Source: CBCXVS01 sp965178525 (GTDB lineage Bacteria > Tectomicrobia > Entotheonellia > Entotheonellales > Entotheonellaceae). From it: a DNA stretch of 31,546 nucleotides. The DNA lies in the NCBI GenBank assembly GCA_965178525.1, contig CBCXVS010000049.1, positions 1 to 31,546 of the forward strand, written 5' to 3'. Shown in pieces: positions 7,898 to 15,476 of the stretch; position 1 is the first letter of the stretch, and each line of letters opens with the position of its first letter. Both the position numbers and the translations under genes were made by a program. Under the pieces are notes generated by a model. That model did no database searches and was not told where the DNA came from. It saw nothing but the letters and a program-made list of their open reading frames with translations.

Positions 7898-8467
7898 TCA
7901 CTGCAGGGTACGCAGTACCTGTAAAATGTCATCGTTCGGGATCAACTCCCGCGGCGCCGTCACTTTGGCAAAACGCACCACGCCTTCCTGGTCGATGACG
8001 AACCAGGCCCGTTTGGTGCGCATGTAAATGGGAATTTTCTTGGGGTCTTCGATCATTGCAGGGTCATCATAGAGCACGTCATAGGCCTTTGAGACCCGAC
8101 GCCGCATGTCGCTCAACAAGGGATAGGTCAGCCCGAGCTTTTCCGCCCAGGCGATATTGGCATCATTGAAATCCACACTCACGCCCAGAACCTGGGCATT
8201 GACGGCCTCGAACTTGGGCAGATCAAGTTGGAAGGCCACGGCTTCCTTCGTTCAACCCTTGGTGAAGGCGCCGATGTAGAAAAACAGGACAACCGGCTGT
8301 TTCCCCAAATAATCGGCCAGCTTCAGCTTTTCCCCGGTAGTGGATGGCAGCTCGAACGGCGGCGCTTTGTCGCCAACCTGGAGCGCGAACCCTTGGCCGA
8401 CCCCAAAGACGAGCAGCATGCCCGCGATGAGCAAGGCCATGATGACGTTCTGCGAGCGATATCGCAT
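7898..8467 (-). CDS. Exported peroxiredoxin-like selenoprotein (Sec at UGA 8252-8254)
   Basis: One frame runs from the ATG at 8467 (GGAGG eight bases upstream) to the stop at 7898, broken only by TGA at 8252-8254. Residues 1 to about 29 form a signal peptide (MALLIAGMLLVFGVGQGFA core). The AhpC/TSA domain then begins VGDKAPPFELPSTTG. The TGA is codon 72, in the context FYIGAFTKG-U-TKEAVAF. Peroxiredoxins of the BCP type have FTPGCTKEA here, so TGA occupies the peroxidatic cysteine. Downstream the domain is complete (VLGVSVDFND, YPLLSDMRRRVSKAYDV, TKRAWFVIDQEGVVRF). The total is 189 residues including Sec, a normal family length. It would reduce peroxides in the periplasm, probably with the adjacent TlpA-like selenoprotein as partner. 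The alternative is a Cys-to-stop mutation in an otherwise intact gene. Confidence 0.88.
8204..8237 (-). promoter_or_regulatory. Candidate bacterial SECIS hairpin of the peroxiredoxin gene
   Basis: Read on the minus strand, 15-48 nt after the UGA, GGCCT (8237-8233) pairs with AGGCC (8208-8204). An inner stem AACTT (8229-8225) pairs with AAGTT (8215-8211) across a small internal loop. The apical loop begins with G at 8224, which is 28 nt after the UGA. Bacterial SECIS elements lie within the coding region just after UGA and carry a G in the first two loop positions, about 16-37 nt downstream, so the geometry fits. That G could also pair with a C and shrink the loop, which keeps confidence moderate. 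Confidence 0.6.
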
Positions 8468-8489
8468 CTGTGTGTCCTCCTCTGTCCTT

Positions 8490-9053
8490 TCATCCTGATG
8501 ACGTTCCCAAGAGCGCTTGGATGTATGCCCGAAACGCCGGAGCGTCAAAATCGACGCGGCCATAACCGCCGGCCACAACCGAGCCTTGACGGTCTACGAT
8601 ATAGGTGGTCGGCACGCCGCGGGCGCCAAATTGCCGCGCCGTCTCCATACCGGCATCCACCACCATCGGCATGGTATAGTTGTGTTTAGCCCGGTAGCGC
8701 TTCACGGCGGACATCCCGCCGCCATCAATGGAGATCGTGAGCACCACCACCTCTTGGTCCTTCAAGGCCTCGTGTGCCCTCTGCACGGAGGGCATTTCGC
8801 GTCTGCAAGTGCCTCACCAAGTGGCCCAAAACCGCACCACCACGACTTTCCCCTGCAGCGTCGCCGAATCGATGGCGTCACTATCGACGCCAGGCAAACG
8901 AAACGACGGCATCGAAGCCCGCTGGCTAGGCGCAGCCAGACCGGCAGGCGGCGTGGGCTCAGCCCACGCCATCTTGACATACCCCAGCATCAAACACAAA
9001 CTCACGATGCCGAGCGAAACCCAACGCGGTGTCCTCGTCCTGCGGTTTTTCAC
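8490..9053 (-). CDS. Exported TlpA/thioredoxin-like selenoprotein with a UxxC motif (Sec at UGA 8814-8816)
   Basis: The frame from the GTG at 9053 (AAAGGAGA upstream) to the stop at 8490 has 187 residues and a single internal TGA at codon 80. The N-terminus is a signal peptide with core VSLGIVSLCLMLGYV, ending near AWA-EP. The thioredoxin fold follows: LQGKVVVVRFWATW-U-GTC-RREMPSV. TlpA/ResA proteins have WCxPC or WCGxC here, so TGA replaces the first, nucleophilic Cys of CxxC and leaves Cys83 as resolving residue. The rest is intact, including VVVLTISIDGG and the cis-Pro loop GVPTTYIVDRQG. It would be a periplasmic thiol-disulfide reductase. It heads an operon: the peroxiredoxin gene starts 22 bases after its stop. 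Two neighbouring genes with TGA exactly at catalytic Cys make chance mutation unlikely. Confidence 0.9.
8775..8794 (-). promoter_or_regulatory. Candidate bacterial SECIS hairpin of the TlpA-like gene
   Basis: On the minus strand TGCCCTC (8794-8788) pairs perfectly with GAGGGCA (8781-8775) around a six-base loop CGTGCA. The second loop base is G, 28 nt after the UGA. Stem length, loop size, G position and distance all match the known bacterial SECIS pattern recognised by SelB. The hairpin lies wholly inside the coding sequence, as these elements do in bacteria. Confidence 0.75.
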
Positions 9054-9399
9054 GGCGTAACGTCTCCTTTCGTGTTAACGCAAGTGCGGTTTGAACCATC
9101 CGATCACCCGTCCCCACGTCAGCTTTACCGCACGTCGCCCTCTCTTGGTGTGGTACGCTTTACAGCGCCATCATCGCGCGAGCCCCTGTGCCGCGATGGA
9201 GGTCTTGCCGGTGTGGCGCGAACAAACGCCGGAGTGGTTCGCTGTAGAAGAGAGGGTTGACGGCATGATCAGATCAGTGGTCTTTACGGGAACAATGTCA
9301 TGGCTACGGATATTCCTCGAAAAAAAATGTATAACGACCTCGGCGCGATCCGATACCTGACGCGGTCCGTGATGGCGCGGTCCCATTGAAGGAACGTCC
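9054..9399. other. Intergenic region between divergent genes
   Basis: These 346 bases separate the selenoprotein operon (minus strand) from the DUF2157-like gene (plus strand) and must hold both promoters. No clear -35/-10 pair stands out. An 89-codon open frame (9091-9360) has no ribosome binding site, no recognisable domain and no coding character. Confidence 0.5.
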
Positions 9400-11049
9400 A
9401 TGTTATGGGAACGGATGTTTCTTTGGCGTTTACGCCGGGAAATGGAGCACTGGGAACAGACAGGGCTGTTGGATATCGAGACGCTCCGCCAGCTTCGCGC
9501 GTCTTATGGCTTTGAGGCGTCCTCGTCCGCTCCCGCCGCCGACCAAGCGCTTGGACAGTGGACCCGTTGGGTGCTCTATCTGGCGATTTTTACCTTTTTA
9601 GCGGCATTTTTCTCATTTGCCAGAAGCCAAGCGGTCGCGCTCGGACCGCCGTTGCGCGTGGGCGTGCTCTTTCTCGGGAGCATGGTGGCGTTGCTCACGG
9701 GCAGCATCATTCATTCCCGACGGCGCATGGTTGGCGTGGTGCTCTTCATTTTGGGCATGATGCTACTACCCACGACGTTTTTCTTCGCCGTCCACTACGA
9801 CACGCTCTGGACGTTGAGCGCGCCGTTTCTATGGTGGGGCGGGCTGGGTCTCCTGTTAAGTGTGGGATTTGGGCCCCTGGCGCAACATTGGCGCGAAGAG
9901 GGCCTGGCCATGGCGGCATTGCTGAACGGTTTGTCCGTGCCTTTCCTCTGGGCTTTGCATCGCGATTCGGACCTGCTCGTCTATCCCACGGCCGCTGTCA
10001 TCCTGGCTCTAGCCGCGCAACGCTGGCGCGCCGCCATGCCCAACACCTGGCAAGCCGTGTGGGGACGTCCCCTCATGATCGTGGGATATGGACTCGCCAT
10101 AGCGGCGTGTCTATGGCCTGCGGCGATGCGTCTCTATGGCACGGCATGGTCGGCATCGCTGTATTTTCTGGCCGCTCTTTACTTTGTCATGGAGGTGCGA
10201 GCGGCGCCGCACCCGGTGACCATGGCGCCTTTTGTGGTCACATGGTTGGCGGGAATGGGCGCGCTGTTGCTCGTGTGGCAGGTCGCGTGGGTATTTTACC
10301 CTCTGGTGTGGCTGGCCGCGATCATGACGTTGCTTGGCGTCAGCCTGCTTTTCTTTCGCCGTCAGCTGCAGGCGATGCGCGCGTTACTCGACACGTTACA
10401 GGCCCTCGTATGGATCAGCTCGATAGGTTTTTGGCTCTTGCAACCCGACCCCTTCCACGCCTCCGGTCTGCAGACCATGACCACGATGGGGTATGGCGCC
10501 CTGGGTCTGGGGCTCTATGCGATCGCGTTGACGCGGACAGCGCAGCGGCTGCGGCTGGCCTATCTTGGCGCCTGGAGCCTCATCGCGGCGTTTCGCCTGG
10601 GCAGTCTCGGCAGCGCGAGTCTCACCCTGGAGCATTATAGTCTCTTGTCAGGGGCGTTGCTGCTGCTCAATGCGCTCGCTTTCGCCCACTCTCGGCAGCG
10701 CGAACAAGCCATGGTGCCGGCCGTGGCCCTGCTGGCCATCCCATCCCTGGCGCTTTCCTGGGGCGACGGACGGGTGATACGCACGGTGTTCCTGGCGCTG
10801 GGCGGCATTGGACTCATCGGCGCCGGGGCGATGGCTCGGAACCGCTACTATTTGTTGCTGGGCACTTTGGTACTGGTGCCGGCCATTGCGATCAAGCTGA
10901 CCATGGAGCTGGAATACTTGGGACTTCCCCGGTTTGCCTGGTTTGCTATCTTTGGCCTGTTGCTCGTCGCCGTCGCCTGGTTTTTGCAGCGCTTTCACGG
11001 CGCGGCGCCCCGTGCATCGACGTCTACCAAGCCACAGGCAAAGTCTTAG
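9400..11049 (+). CDS. Polytopic membrane protein, DUF2157-like
   Basis: The protein has 549 residues from an ATG after GAAGGAA. A short cytoplasmic N-terminal domain, LRREMEHWEQTGLLDIETLRQLRASYG, matches the start of DUF2157 proteins. About 14 hydrophobic helices follow from residue 57 to about 530, with short polar loops. A basic tail closes the protein. There are no catalytic motifs I can name. DUF2157 members are inner-membrane proteins of unknown function. It is transcribed alone, followed by a strong hairpin at 11055-11081. Confidence 0.8.
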   Translation: MLWERMFLWRLRREMEHWEQTGLLDIETLRQLRASYGFEASSSAPAADQALGQWTRWVLYLAIFTFLAAFFSFARSQAVALGPPLRVGVLFLGSMVALLTGSIIHSRRRMVGVVLFILGMMLLPTTFFFAVHYDTLWTLSAPFLWWGGLGLLLSVGFGPLAQHWREEGLAMAALLNGLSVPFLWALHRDSDLLVYPTAAVILALAAQRWRAAMPNTWQAVWGRPLMIVGYGLAIAACLWPAAMRLYGTAWSASLYFLAALYFVMEVRAAPHPVTMAPFVVTWLAGMGALLLVWQVAWVFYPLVWLAAIMTLLGVSLLFFRRQLQAMRALLDTLQALVWISSIGFWLLQPDPFHASGLQTMTTMGYGALGLGLYAIALTRTAQRLRLAYLGAWSLIAAFRLGSLGSASLTLEHYSLLSGALLLLNALAFAHSRQREQAMVPAVALLAIPSLALSWGDGRVIRTVFLALGGIGLIGAGAMARNRYYLLLGTLVLVPAIAIKLTMELEYLGLPRFAWFAIFGLLLVAVAWFLQRFHGAAPRASTSTKPQAKS

Positions 11050-11054
11050 CGATA

Positions 11055-11081
11055 TGCCCCCCTTTACGAAAGGGGGGCATT
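11055..11081 (+). terminator. Perfect 12-bp hairpin after the membrane gene
   Basis: ATGCCCCCCTTT (11055-11066) and AAAGGGGGGCAT (11070-11081) form a perfect stem with a three-base ACG loop, six bases after the stop codon. There is no T tract behind it, so it may be a factor-assisted or bidirectional terminator, or a copy of a dispersed palindromic repeat. Confidence 0.6.
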
Positions 11082-11151
11082 CAGGCAACGGTGTCCCATG
11101 CAACCGCCATGATCGAGAACGGCATGACCCTGGGTAAAAACCTTAAACACC

Positions 11152-11179
11152 TTGACATACGAGTGATCTTTGCTAGCAT
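11152..11179 (+). promoter_or_regulatory. Sigma-70-like promoter of the TRAP operon
   Basis: TTGACA at 11152-11157 and TAGCAT at 11174-11179 are separated by 16 bp, with TGC immediately before the -10 element (extended -10 character). The site is about 50 bp upstream of the dctP start codon and correctly oriented. Confidence 0.65.
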
Positions 11180-11762
11180 GCCTCCCCGATACAACGGTGC
11201 AGCCCGGGCTAAACATAAGGAGGGATGGACATGAGAAGGCGGATGTGGAGGCAGTTCGGTATCATATTGGCAATGCTCGCCTTCATGCTGTTCGTGAGCC
11301 ATCAGGCGCTTCCGGTGGCGGAGGCGCAAAAGACGTTCAAGCTGAAATTTCAAGCGAGCTGGCCCTCGGGCCTGACGATCTTCGACAATTTCAAGATGTT
11401 CGCTGAGAAAGTGGAGAAGATGTCGGCAGGACGGCTGCAAATTGAGCCGCTACCGGCGGGGGCTGTCGTCGGCGCTTTTGAGGTGCTCGACGCCACGGCG
11501 CGTGGGGTGATCGATGGCGGTCACACCGCCATGGGCTACTATACCGGCAAGCACTGGGCAGCGATTCCCCTATCGCACGGCCCGGTTTTCGGCATGGACT
11601 TCATCGATTTCTACGGATGGTATTGGGAAGGCGGCGGGATCGAACTGGTGAACGAGTGGTATCAGAAAATCCTGAAGCTGGATGTGGTCAGCTTTCCGGT
11701 CGCTCCAGTTGGCTCCCAGGCTCTGGGCTGGTTCAAAGAGCCGGTGAAGGGCTGGGAAGATT

Positions 11763-12769
11763 AGAGTTGTTCCTCAATAGCATAAGATCAGGTTCCCTAG
11801 CCCAGCCCAGATGCCCACCGAATCATCCTCAAAGTGATCTTTGCGGTTGCGGAAACGCTGCACCAAAATGTTGAAACGCTTCATACCGCCGATGGCATGT
11901 TCGATCAAGATGCGAACTTGACTCACGGCATAATTCGCCGCCTGCTGCTCCGCCGTCAATTCTGGAGTCGGATTCGTCTTGCTCTTCCGGGGTTTCTTGT
12001 GTGGAATCTCAAGCATTTCGCCTTTGTAGTCCGACTGAATCCCCTGATAACCCAGGTGCACCCAAACTTCTACGTCACTAAACCGGTCTAAGTCCGGTGG
12101 GAACTCTTGTTTTAACATGCTGTAATCATGGTTGTGACCACTAAACGTACGGCCCAGAAAGACGATCCATTTATCCGGCATCGACATCACTGTATTTTTC
12201 AGCGTATGGCTTTTTTTTACCACTATAGTGTTCACGTTGGGTCGTCTCATCTTGTGACCGGCGATAGCTTCTTTCAGTCGCATCAATAATCAGTTGATCC
12301 ACACCTGACAACGCCTCCCTCAACGACTCTGGGGTCTTCAACTCTCGATAAGGCATGAGGTCTAACTGCACTAACGTGTCATACAGGATGGGAGAGAGCT
12401 TATGGAGATTTTCATTCGCTTTCGAACGTACCATACCAAATTGTGCACCAAGAACATCAAACGTCGGATACGTCTTGTAATAATATAGAACGAACAGGAG
12501 TTTGTCTGACAGAGTGGGTAATTTGCCTTTGATACCTGCACCCGGCTTTCGGCTGCGTTTGCCAGCTTGGACACCCTCCTCATAGCGTTTTTGCTGAGCC
12601 TGTTGATAGACGTGGCTGAAGGCGGGCAGCAAGAAGTCAAATTGCGTCTGAGACACACCGGTTAAGGCTTTCATCTGCCGATCATCTCGGATAACCAATG
12701 ACCTGGCTGGGCTCCCTCCATCGTTTGGGGGAGGATAGCCTACCTCATTAACTATTGGGGAACAACCCT
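11763..12769 (-). mobile_element. IS5-like insertion sequence, 1007 bp
   Basis: The ends are AGAGTTGTTCCTCAATAG at 11763 and its inverted counterpart finishing at 12769; 16 of 18 positions match. ATT is duplicated at 11760-11762 and 12770-12772. The interior is filled by one transposase reading frame pair on the minus strand. A 3-bp duplication, this length and a DDE_Tnp_4-type transposase point to the IS5 superfamily. The exact rejoining of dctP confirms both boundaries. Confidence 0.93.
11774..12698 (-). CDS. IS5-like DDE transposase in two overlapping frames
   Basis: Frame A (12698-12171, TTG start or ATG 12674) carries the helix-turn-helix part: LTGVSQTQFDFLLPAF, then LPTLSDKLLFVLYYYKTYPTFDVLG. 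It also holds the first catalytic Asp in LIIDATERS. Frame B (ending at 11774) continues with SHTLKNTVMSMPDKWIVFLG, the second Asp in GHNHDYS, and the Glu in RILIEHAIGGMKRF. The frames meet at a run of eight A residues (12222-12229), where GKK..SHTLKN should be continuous. Frame B is +1 relative to frame A. All three catalytic residues are present, so a full transposase would result from ribosomal or transcriptional slippage on the A run; otherwise a one-base indel has killed it. Confidence 0.85.
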
Positions 12770-13478
12770 ATTTTAAAGGGTACAAGATTCGTATCTACGG
12801 CATCGGCACCGATGTTTTTAAAGAGGCGGGCATGACCGTCGTGACGTTGCCTGGGGCGGAAATCCTGCCGGCGGCGGAGCGCGGCGTCATCGATGCGGCC
12901 GAGTGGGTCGGCGGTATCGAGGATTTGAAACTCGGCTTCTACAATGTCTGGAAGCACCACTATACACCCGGCATGCACGAGCCGGTCACGGTCTCGGATC
13001 TCATCATCAATAAAGCCACCTGGGACAAATTGCCGGACGATCTCAAAGAGATCGTGAAGGGCGCGGCGCAGGCGGTCTTCTTCCGCTGGTGGGTACGCTG
13101 GCAGAAACAAAATGCCGAGGCGTACAAAGAGATGGTCGAAAAGCATGGCGTGGAGGTGCACCGGACGCCGGATGATGTCCTGCAAACCTTCCTCAATACC
13201 TATGACAAAATTTTGCAGAAAAAAGTCGCAAGCGACCCCTTCGTGAAGCGCGTGGTGGAGTCGCAGAAAAAGTACGCCGGCTTAGTCGTACCCTATCGGC
13301 GCTCGACGTGGCCGCCGTATCAATTCGCCAGCGATCATTACTGGAAGGAGTAGATCTACCTGAAAAGTGAATAGGTCCTCAGGGCGGCGGCGATGGCCGC
13401 CGCTGGCGGGGCGGGCCTGCGAGCCAGCCCGTTTCCTGAGGCGGCTGACGGATTTCTCAAGGCGATGTGGAGGTGTGC

Positions 13479-14024
13479 ATGGCTATCGATCGAATGGATA
13501 GCCCTCCCAGGTGGTTGGTCAGCATGGTGAAGGTTATTGACACCGTCATTGGCGAGTGGTCGGGGCGGCTCTTTGCCTGGCTCGTCGTGCCGATGACGTT
13601 CGGCCTGTGCTATGAGGTCTTTGCCCGATATCTGTTCAATGCCCCGACCATCTGGGCCTACGACGTCACCTACATTTTGTACGGCTCCCATTTTATGCTG
13701 GGAGCGGCCTATACCCTGTACAAAGGGCAGCATATTCGCACCGATATGTTCTATGAAAACTTCTCGGTACGCTGGAAGGGCATCGTCGATGGCGTGCTAT
13801 ACTTGGTGTTTTTCTTCCCCGGCATGATTTTCTTCATGACCGCCGGCTGGGCCGAGGCGGCGCATGCCTGGGATATTGGGGAGCGCTCGGACGCCAGCCC
13901 CTGGCGGCCAATCATTTATCCGTTCAAAACCGTGGTGCCCGTGGCCGCCATCCTGCTCTTGATCCAGGGGCTCTCAGAGTTTCTCAAAAGTGCGTATGCC
14001 GCGCTAAAAGGCAGGGCGTTATGA
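13479..14024 (+). CDS. dctQ: TRAP transporter small permease (DctQ)
   Basis: The protein has 181 residues from the ATG at 13479, directly after GGAGGTG; an upstream in-frame GTG at 13467 lies too near the ribosome binding site. It has four predicted membrane helices, with the family stretch VPMTFGLCYEVFARYLFNAPTIWAYDVTYILYGSHFMLGAAYTLYKG broken across the second and third helices. A characteristic HIRTDMFYENFS segment follows. It pairs with DctM in the membrane to form the sodium-driven translocation unit. Its stop overlaps the dctM start (ATGA), so the two are translationally coupled. Upstream dctP is split, so expression may now depend on readthrough of the IS. Confidence 0.93.
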   Translation: MAIDRMDSPPRWLVSMVKVIDTVIGEWSGRLFAWLVVPMTFGLCYEVFARYLFNAPTIWAYDVTYILYGSHFMLGAAYTLYKGQHIRTDMFYENFSVRWKGIVDGVLYLVFFFPGMIFFMTAGWAEAAHAWDIGERSDASPWRPIIYPFKTVVPVAAILLLIQGLSEFLKSAYAALKGRAL

Positions 14025-15382
14025 GTCCGGAAATTCTTGGCTTAGTTCTCCTCGGGGCCCTCATTACCGGCATTTTTCTCGGCTTTCCGATTGCCTTTAC
14101 CCTGATTATTCTGGCCTTTGTGTTTGGATCGATCGGTTTTGGCGCCAAGTTGGTGTCGTTTCTGATGTTCTTTCAGACCTGGCAGCTCATGAAAGAGGAG
14201 ACCCTGGCCGCTGTGCCGCTCTTTATCTTCATGGGGCATATTCTCGAACAGGCCGGGCTTATGGAGCGTCTGTTTACGTCGTTTCAGTTCATCCTGGCGC
14301 GGGTCAAGGGGTCGCTGTTTCTCGGCGTCTTATTCGTCTCCACCATCTTTGCCACGGCCACCGGGATCATTGGCGCCTCCGTGACCGTCATGGGCCTGCT
14401 GGCGGCGCCCGCGATGATGCGCAGCCGCTACGATCCGGCCATGTCCGCAGGGGTCATCACCGCCGGGGGATGCCTGGGGATCCTGATTCCGCCAAGTGTG
14501 TTGCTCGTCGTTCTCGGCCCGGTGGTCGGGGTGTCCGTGGTGCAGCTCTTTGCGGCCGCCCTCTTACCGGGTGTCCTCCTGTCGGGCCTCTATTTTGGCT
14601 ATACCTTCATCCGCTGTCAGCTGAATCCCAATTTGGGCCCCCCGTTACCGCTGGATCAGCGTCCGGAGTCGTTCTTCGTGATCATTAAAGAACTCTTCCT
14701 CGGTATTGTGCCACTGGCCGTCGTCGTCTTCGCCGCTCTGGGCAGTATTATTGCCGGTCTGGCAACCCCGACGGAGGCCGCCGCCATGGCGGCGTTGGGA
14801 GCACTGCTGTTAGCCTTGGTCTACGGCCGCTTGACTTGGAGCATGTTACGCGAAGCCACCCTCAGCACGCTGGCGACGTCGAGTCTCGTGCTGTTCCTGG
14901 CCGTCGCCTCCAATATCTACGGAGCGGTCTTTGCCCGGCTTGGTTCGGCCACGCTGATCACCAATACCCTGTTGGCGCTGCCGGTGTCGCCCATGATCAT
15001 GATCATCATCCTGATGGTTGTGATCTTCATTCTCGGCTGGCCGCTCGAATGGCCGGCGATTGTCCTCATTTTTGTGCCAATCTTTCTCCCCGTCGTCAGA
15101 GAGCTGCAGACCGCCGGCAACCCGATCCTCCCCGGCGTTGACATGCAGCCGACCCTGGTCTGGTTCTGCACCCTCGTGGCGGTCAATCTCCAGACCGCCT
15201 TTCTCTCACCCCCGGTGGCCATGGCCGCCTATTATCTAAAAGGCGTGGCCCCGGAGTGGGAACTGAGTTCCATTTACAATGGCATGCTGCAGTTTATGAT
15301 CCTGCAGTGCATCGGCCTGCTGGTCGTGCTCTTCTTTCCGGAAATTGCGCTGTGGCTCCCTCGGATCATCTTTGGTGGTTAA
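14021..15382 (+). CDS. dctM: TRAP transporter large permease (DctM)
   Basis: The protein has 453 residues and about 12 hydrophobic helices. Signatures of the large TRAP permease include LVLLGALITGIFLGFPIAFTL at the start, ETLAAVPLFIFMGHILEQAG and GGCLGILIPPSVLLVVLGP. LATPTEAAAMAALGALLLAL and a C-terminal FLSPPVAMAAYYLKGVAP block follow. The gene is intact and full length. With DctQ it would import an organic acid using the sodium gradient, but the only binding protein seen here is disrupted. Unless a homologue elsewhere substitutes, the permease is orphaned. Confidence 0.95.
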   Translation: MSPEILGLVLLGALITGIFLGFPIAFTLIILAFVFGSIGFGAKLVSFLMFFQTWQLMKEETLAAVPLFIFMGHILEQAGLMERLFTSFQFILARVKGSLFLGVLFVSTIFATATGIIGASVTVMGLLAAPAMMRSRYDPAMSAGVITAGGCLGILIPPSVLLVVLGPVVGVSVVQLFAAALLPGVLLSGLYFGYTFIRCQLNPNLGPPLPLDQRPESFFVIIKELFLGIVPLAVVVFAALGSIIAGLATPTEAAAMAALGALLLALVYGRLTWSMLREATLSTLATSSLVLFLAVASNIYGAVFARLGSATLITNTLLALPVSPMIMIIILMVVIFILGWPLEWPAIVLIFVPIFLPVVRELQTAGNPILPGVDMQPTLVWFCTLVAVNLQTAFLSPPVAMAAYYLKGVAPEWELSSIYNGMLQFMILQCIGLLVVLFFPEIALWLPRIIFGG

Positions 15383-15402
15383 GACGTATCCGGCCAGAAG
15401 TC

Positions 15403-15436
15403 AATGCGGAATGAACACGATTCTTCATTCCGCATT
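15403..15436 (+). terminator. Perfect 12-bp inverted repeat after dctM
   Basis: AATGCGGAATGA (15403-15414) and TCATTCCGCATT (15425-15436) form a perfect stem around a ten-base loop, 20 bases after the dctM stop. It overlaps a tandem heptamer array. It probably serves as the operon's terminator, although there is no T tract. Confidence 0.5.
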
Positions 15437-15459
15437 CCGCATTCCGCATTCCGCATTCG
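15427..15459. repeat. Tandem heptamer array (ATTCCGC)
   Basis: Four perfect head-to-tail copies of ATTCCGC start at 15427, 15434, 15441 and 15448, followed by a partial fifth (ATTCG). The first copy is also the right arm of the inverted repeat at 15403-15436. Such arrays expand and contract by slippage; no coding role is apparent. Confidence 0.85.
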
Positions 15460-15476
15460 AATAAGGAATCTTGGCA

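Larger units (their letters stand above)
11231..13353 (+). pseudogene. dctP: TRAP transporter substrate-binding protein (DctP family), split by an IS
   Basis: The gene begins at ATG 11231, seven bases after AAGGAGGG, with a signal peptide (FGIILAMLAFMLFVS, cleavage near AEA). The mature part shows the DctP fold: KLKFQASWPSGLTIFDNFKMFAEKVEKMS, GGHTAMGYYTGKH and PVFGMDFIDFYGWYWEGGG, closest in character to the TakP/keto-acid and lactate group. At 11763 an insertion sequence interrupts the frame after GWED. Removing 11763-12772 (1010 bp) rejoins it as GWED-FKGYKIRIYG. The protein then continues through VVTLPGAEILPAAERGVIDAAEWVG to YWKE at 13353. The ancestor would be about 370 residues. The binding protein is now truncated at residue 177, so transport is expected to be lost. 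It is the first gene of a P-Q-M operon. Confidence 0.92.

Noticed and set aside
8252..8816. UGA read as tryptophan (altered genetic code) in the two redox genes
   Set aside because: The family residue at both positions is Cys, not Trp. TGA is also used as a normal stop by tumA, tumE and the [2Fe-2S] subunit gene here.
9558..10640. Second long plus-strand frame (360 codons) within the DUF2157-like gene
   Set aside because: It overlaps the membrane protein in another frame; its Arg/Gly/His-rich composition is typical of out-of-frame GC-rich sequence.
15427..15459. CRISPR-like array
   Set aside because: Units are seven bases with no spacers; this is a simple tandem repeat.
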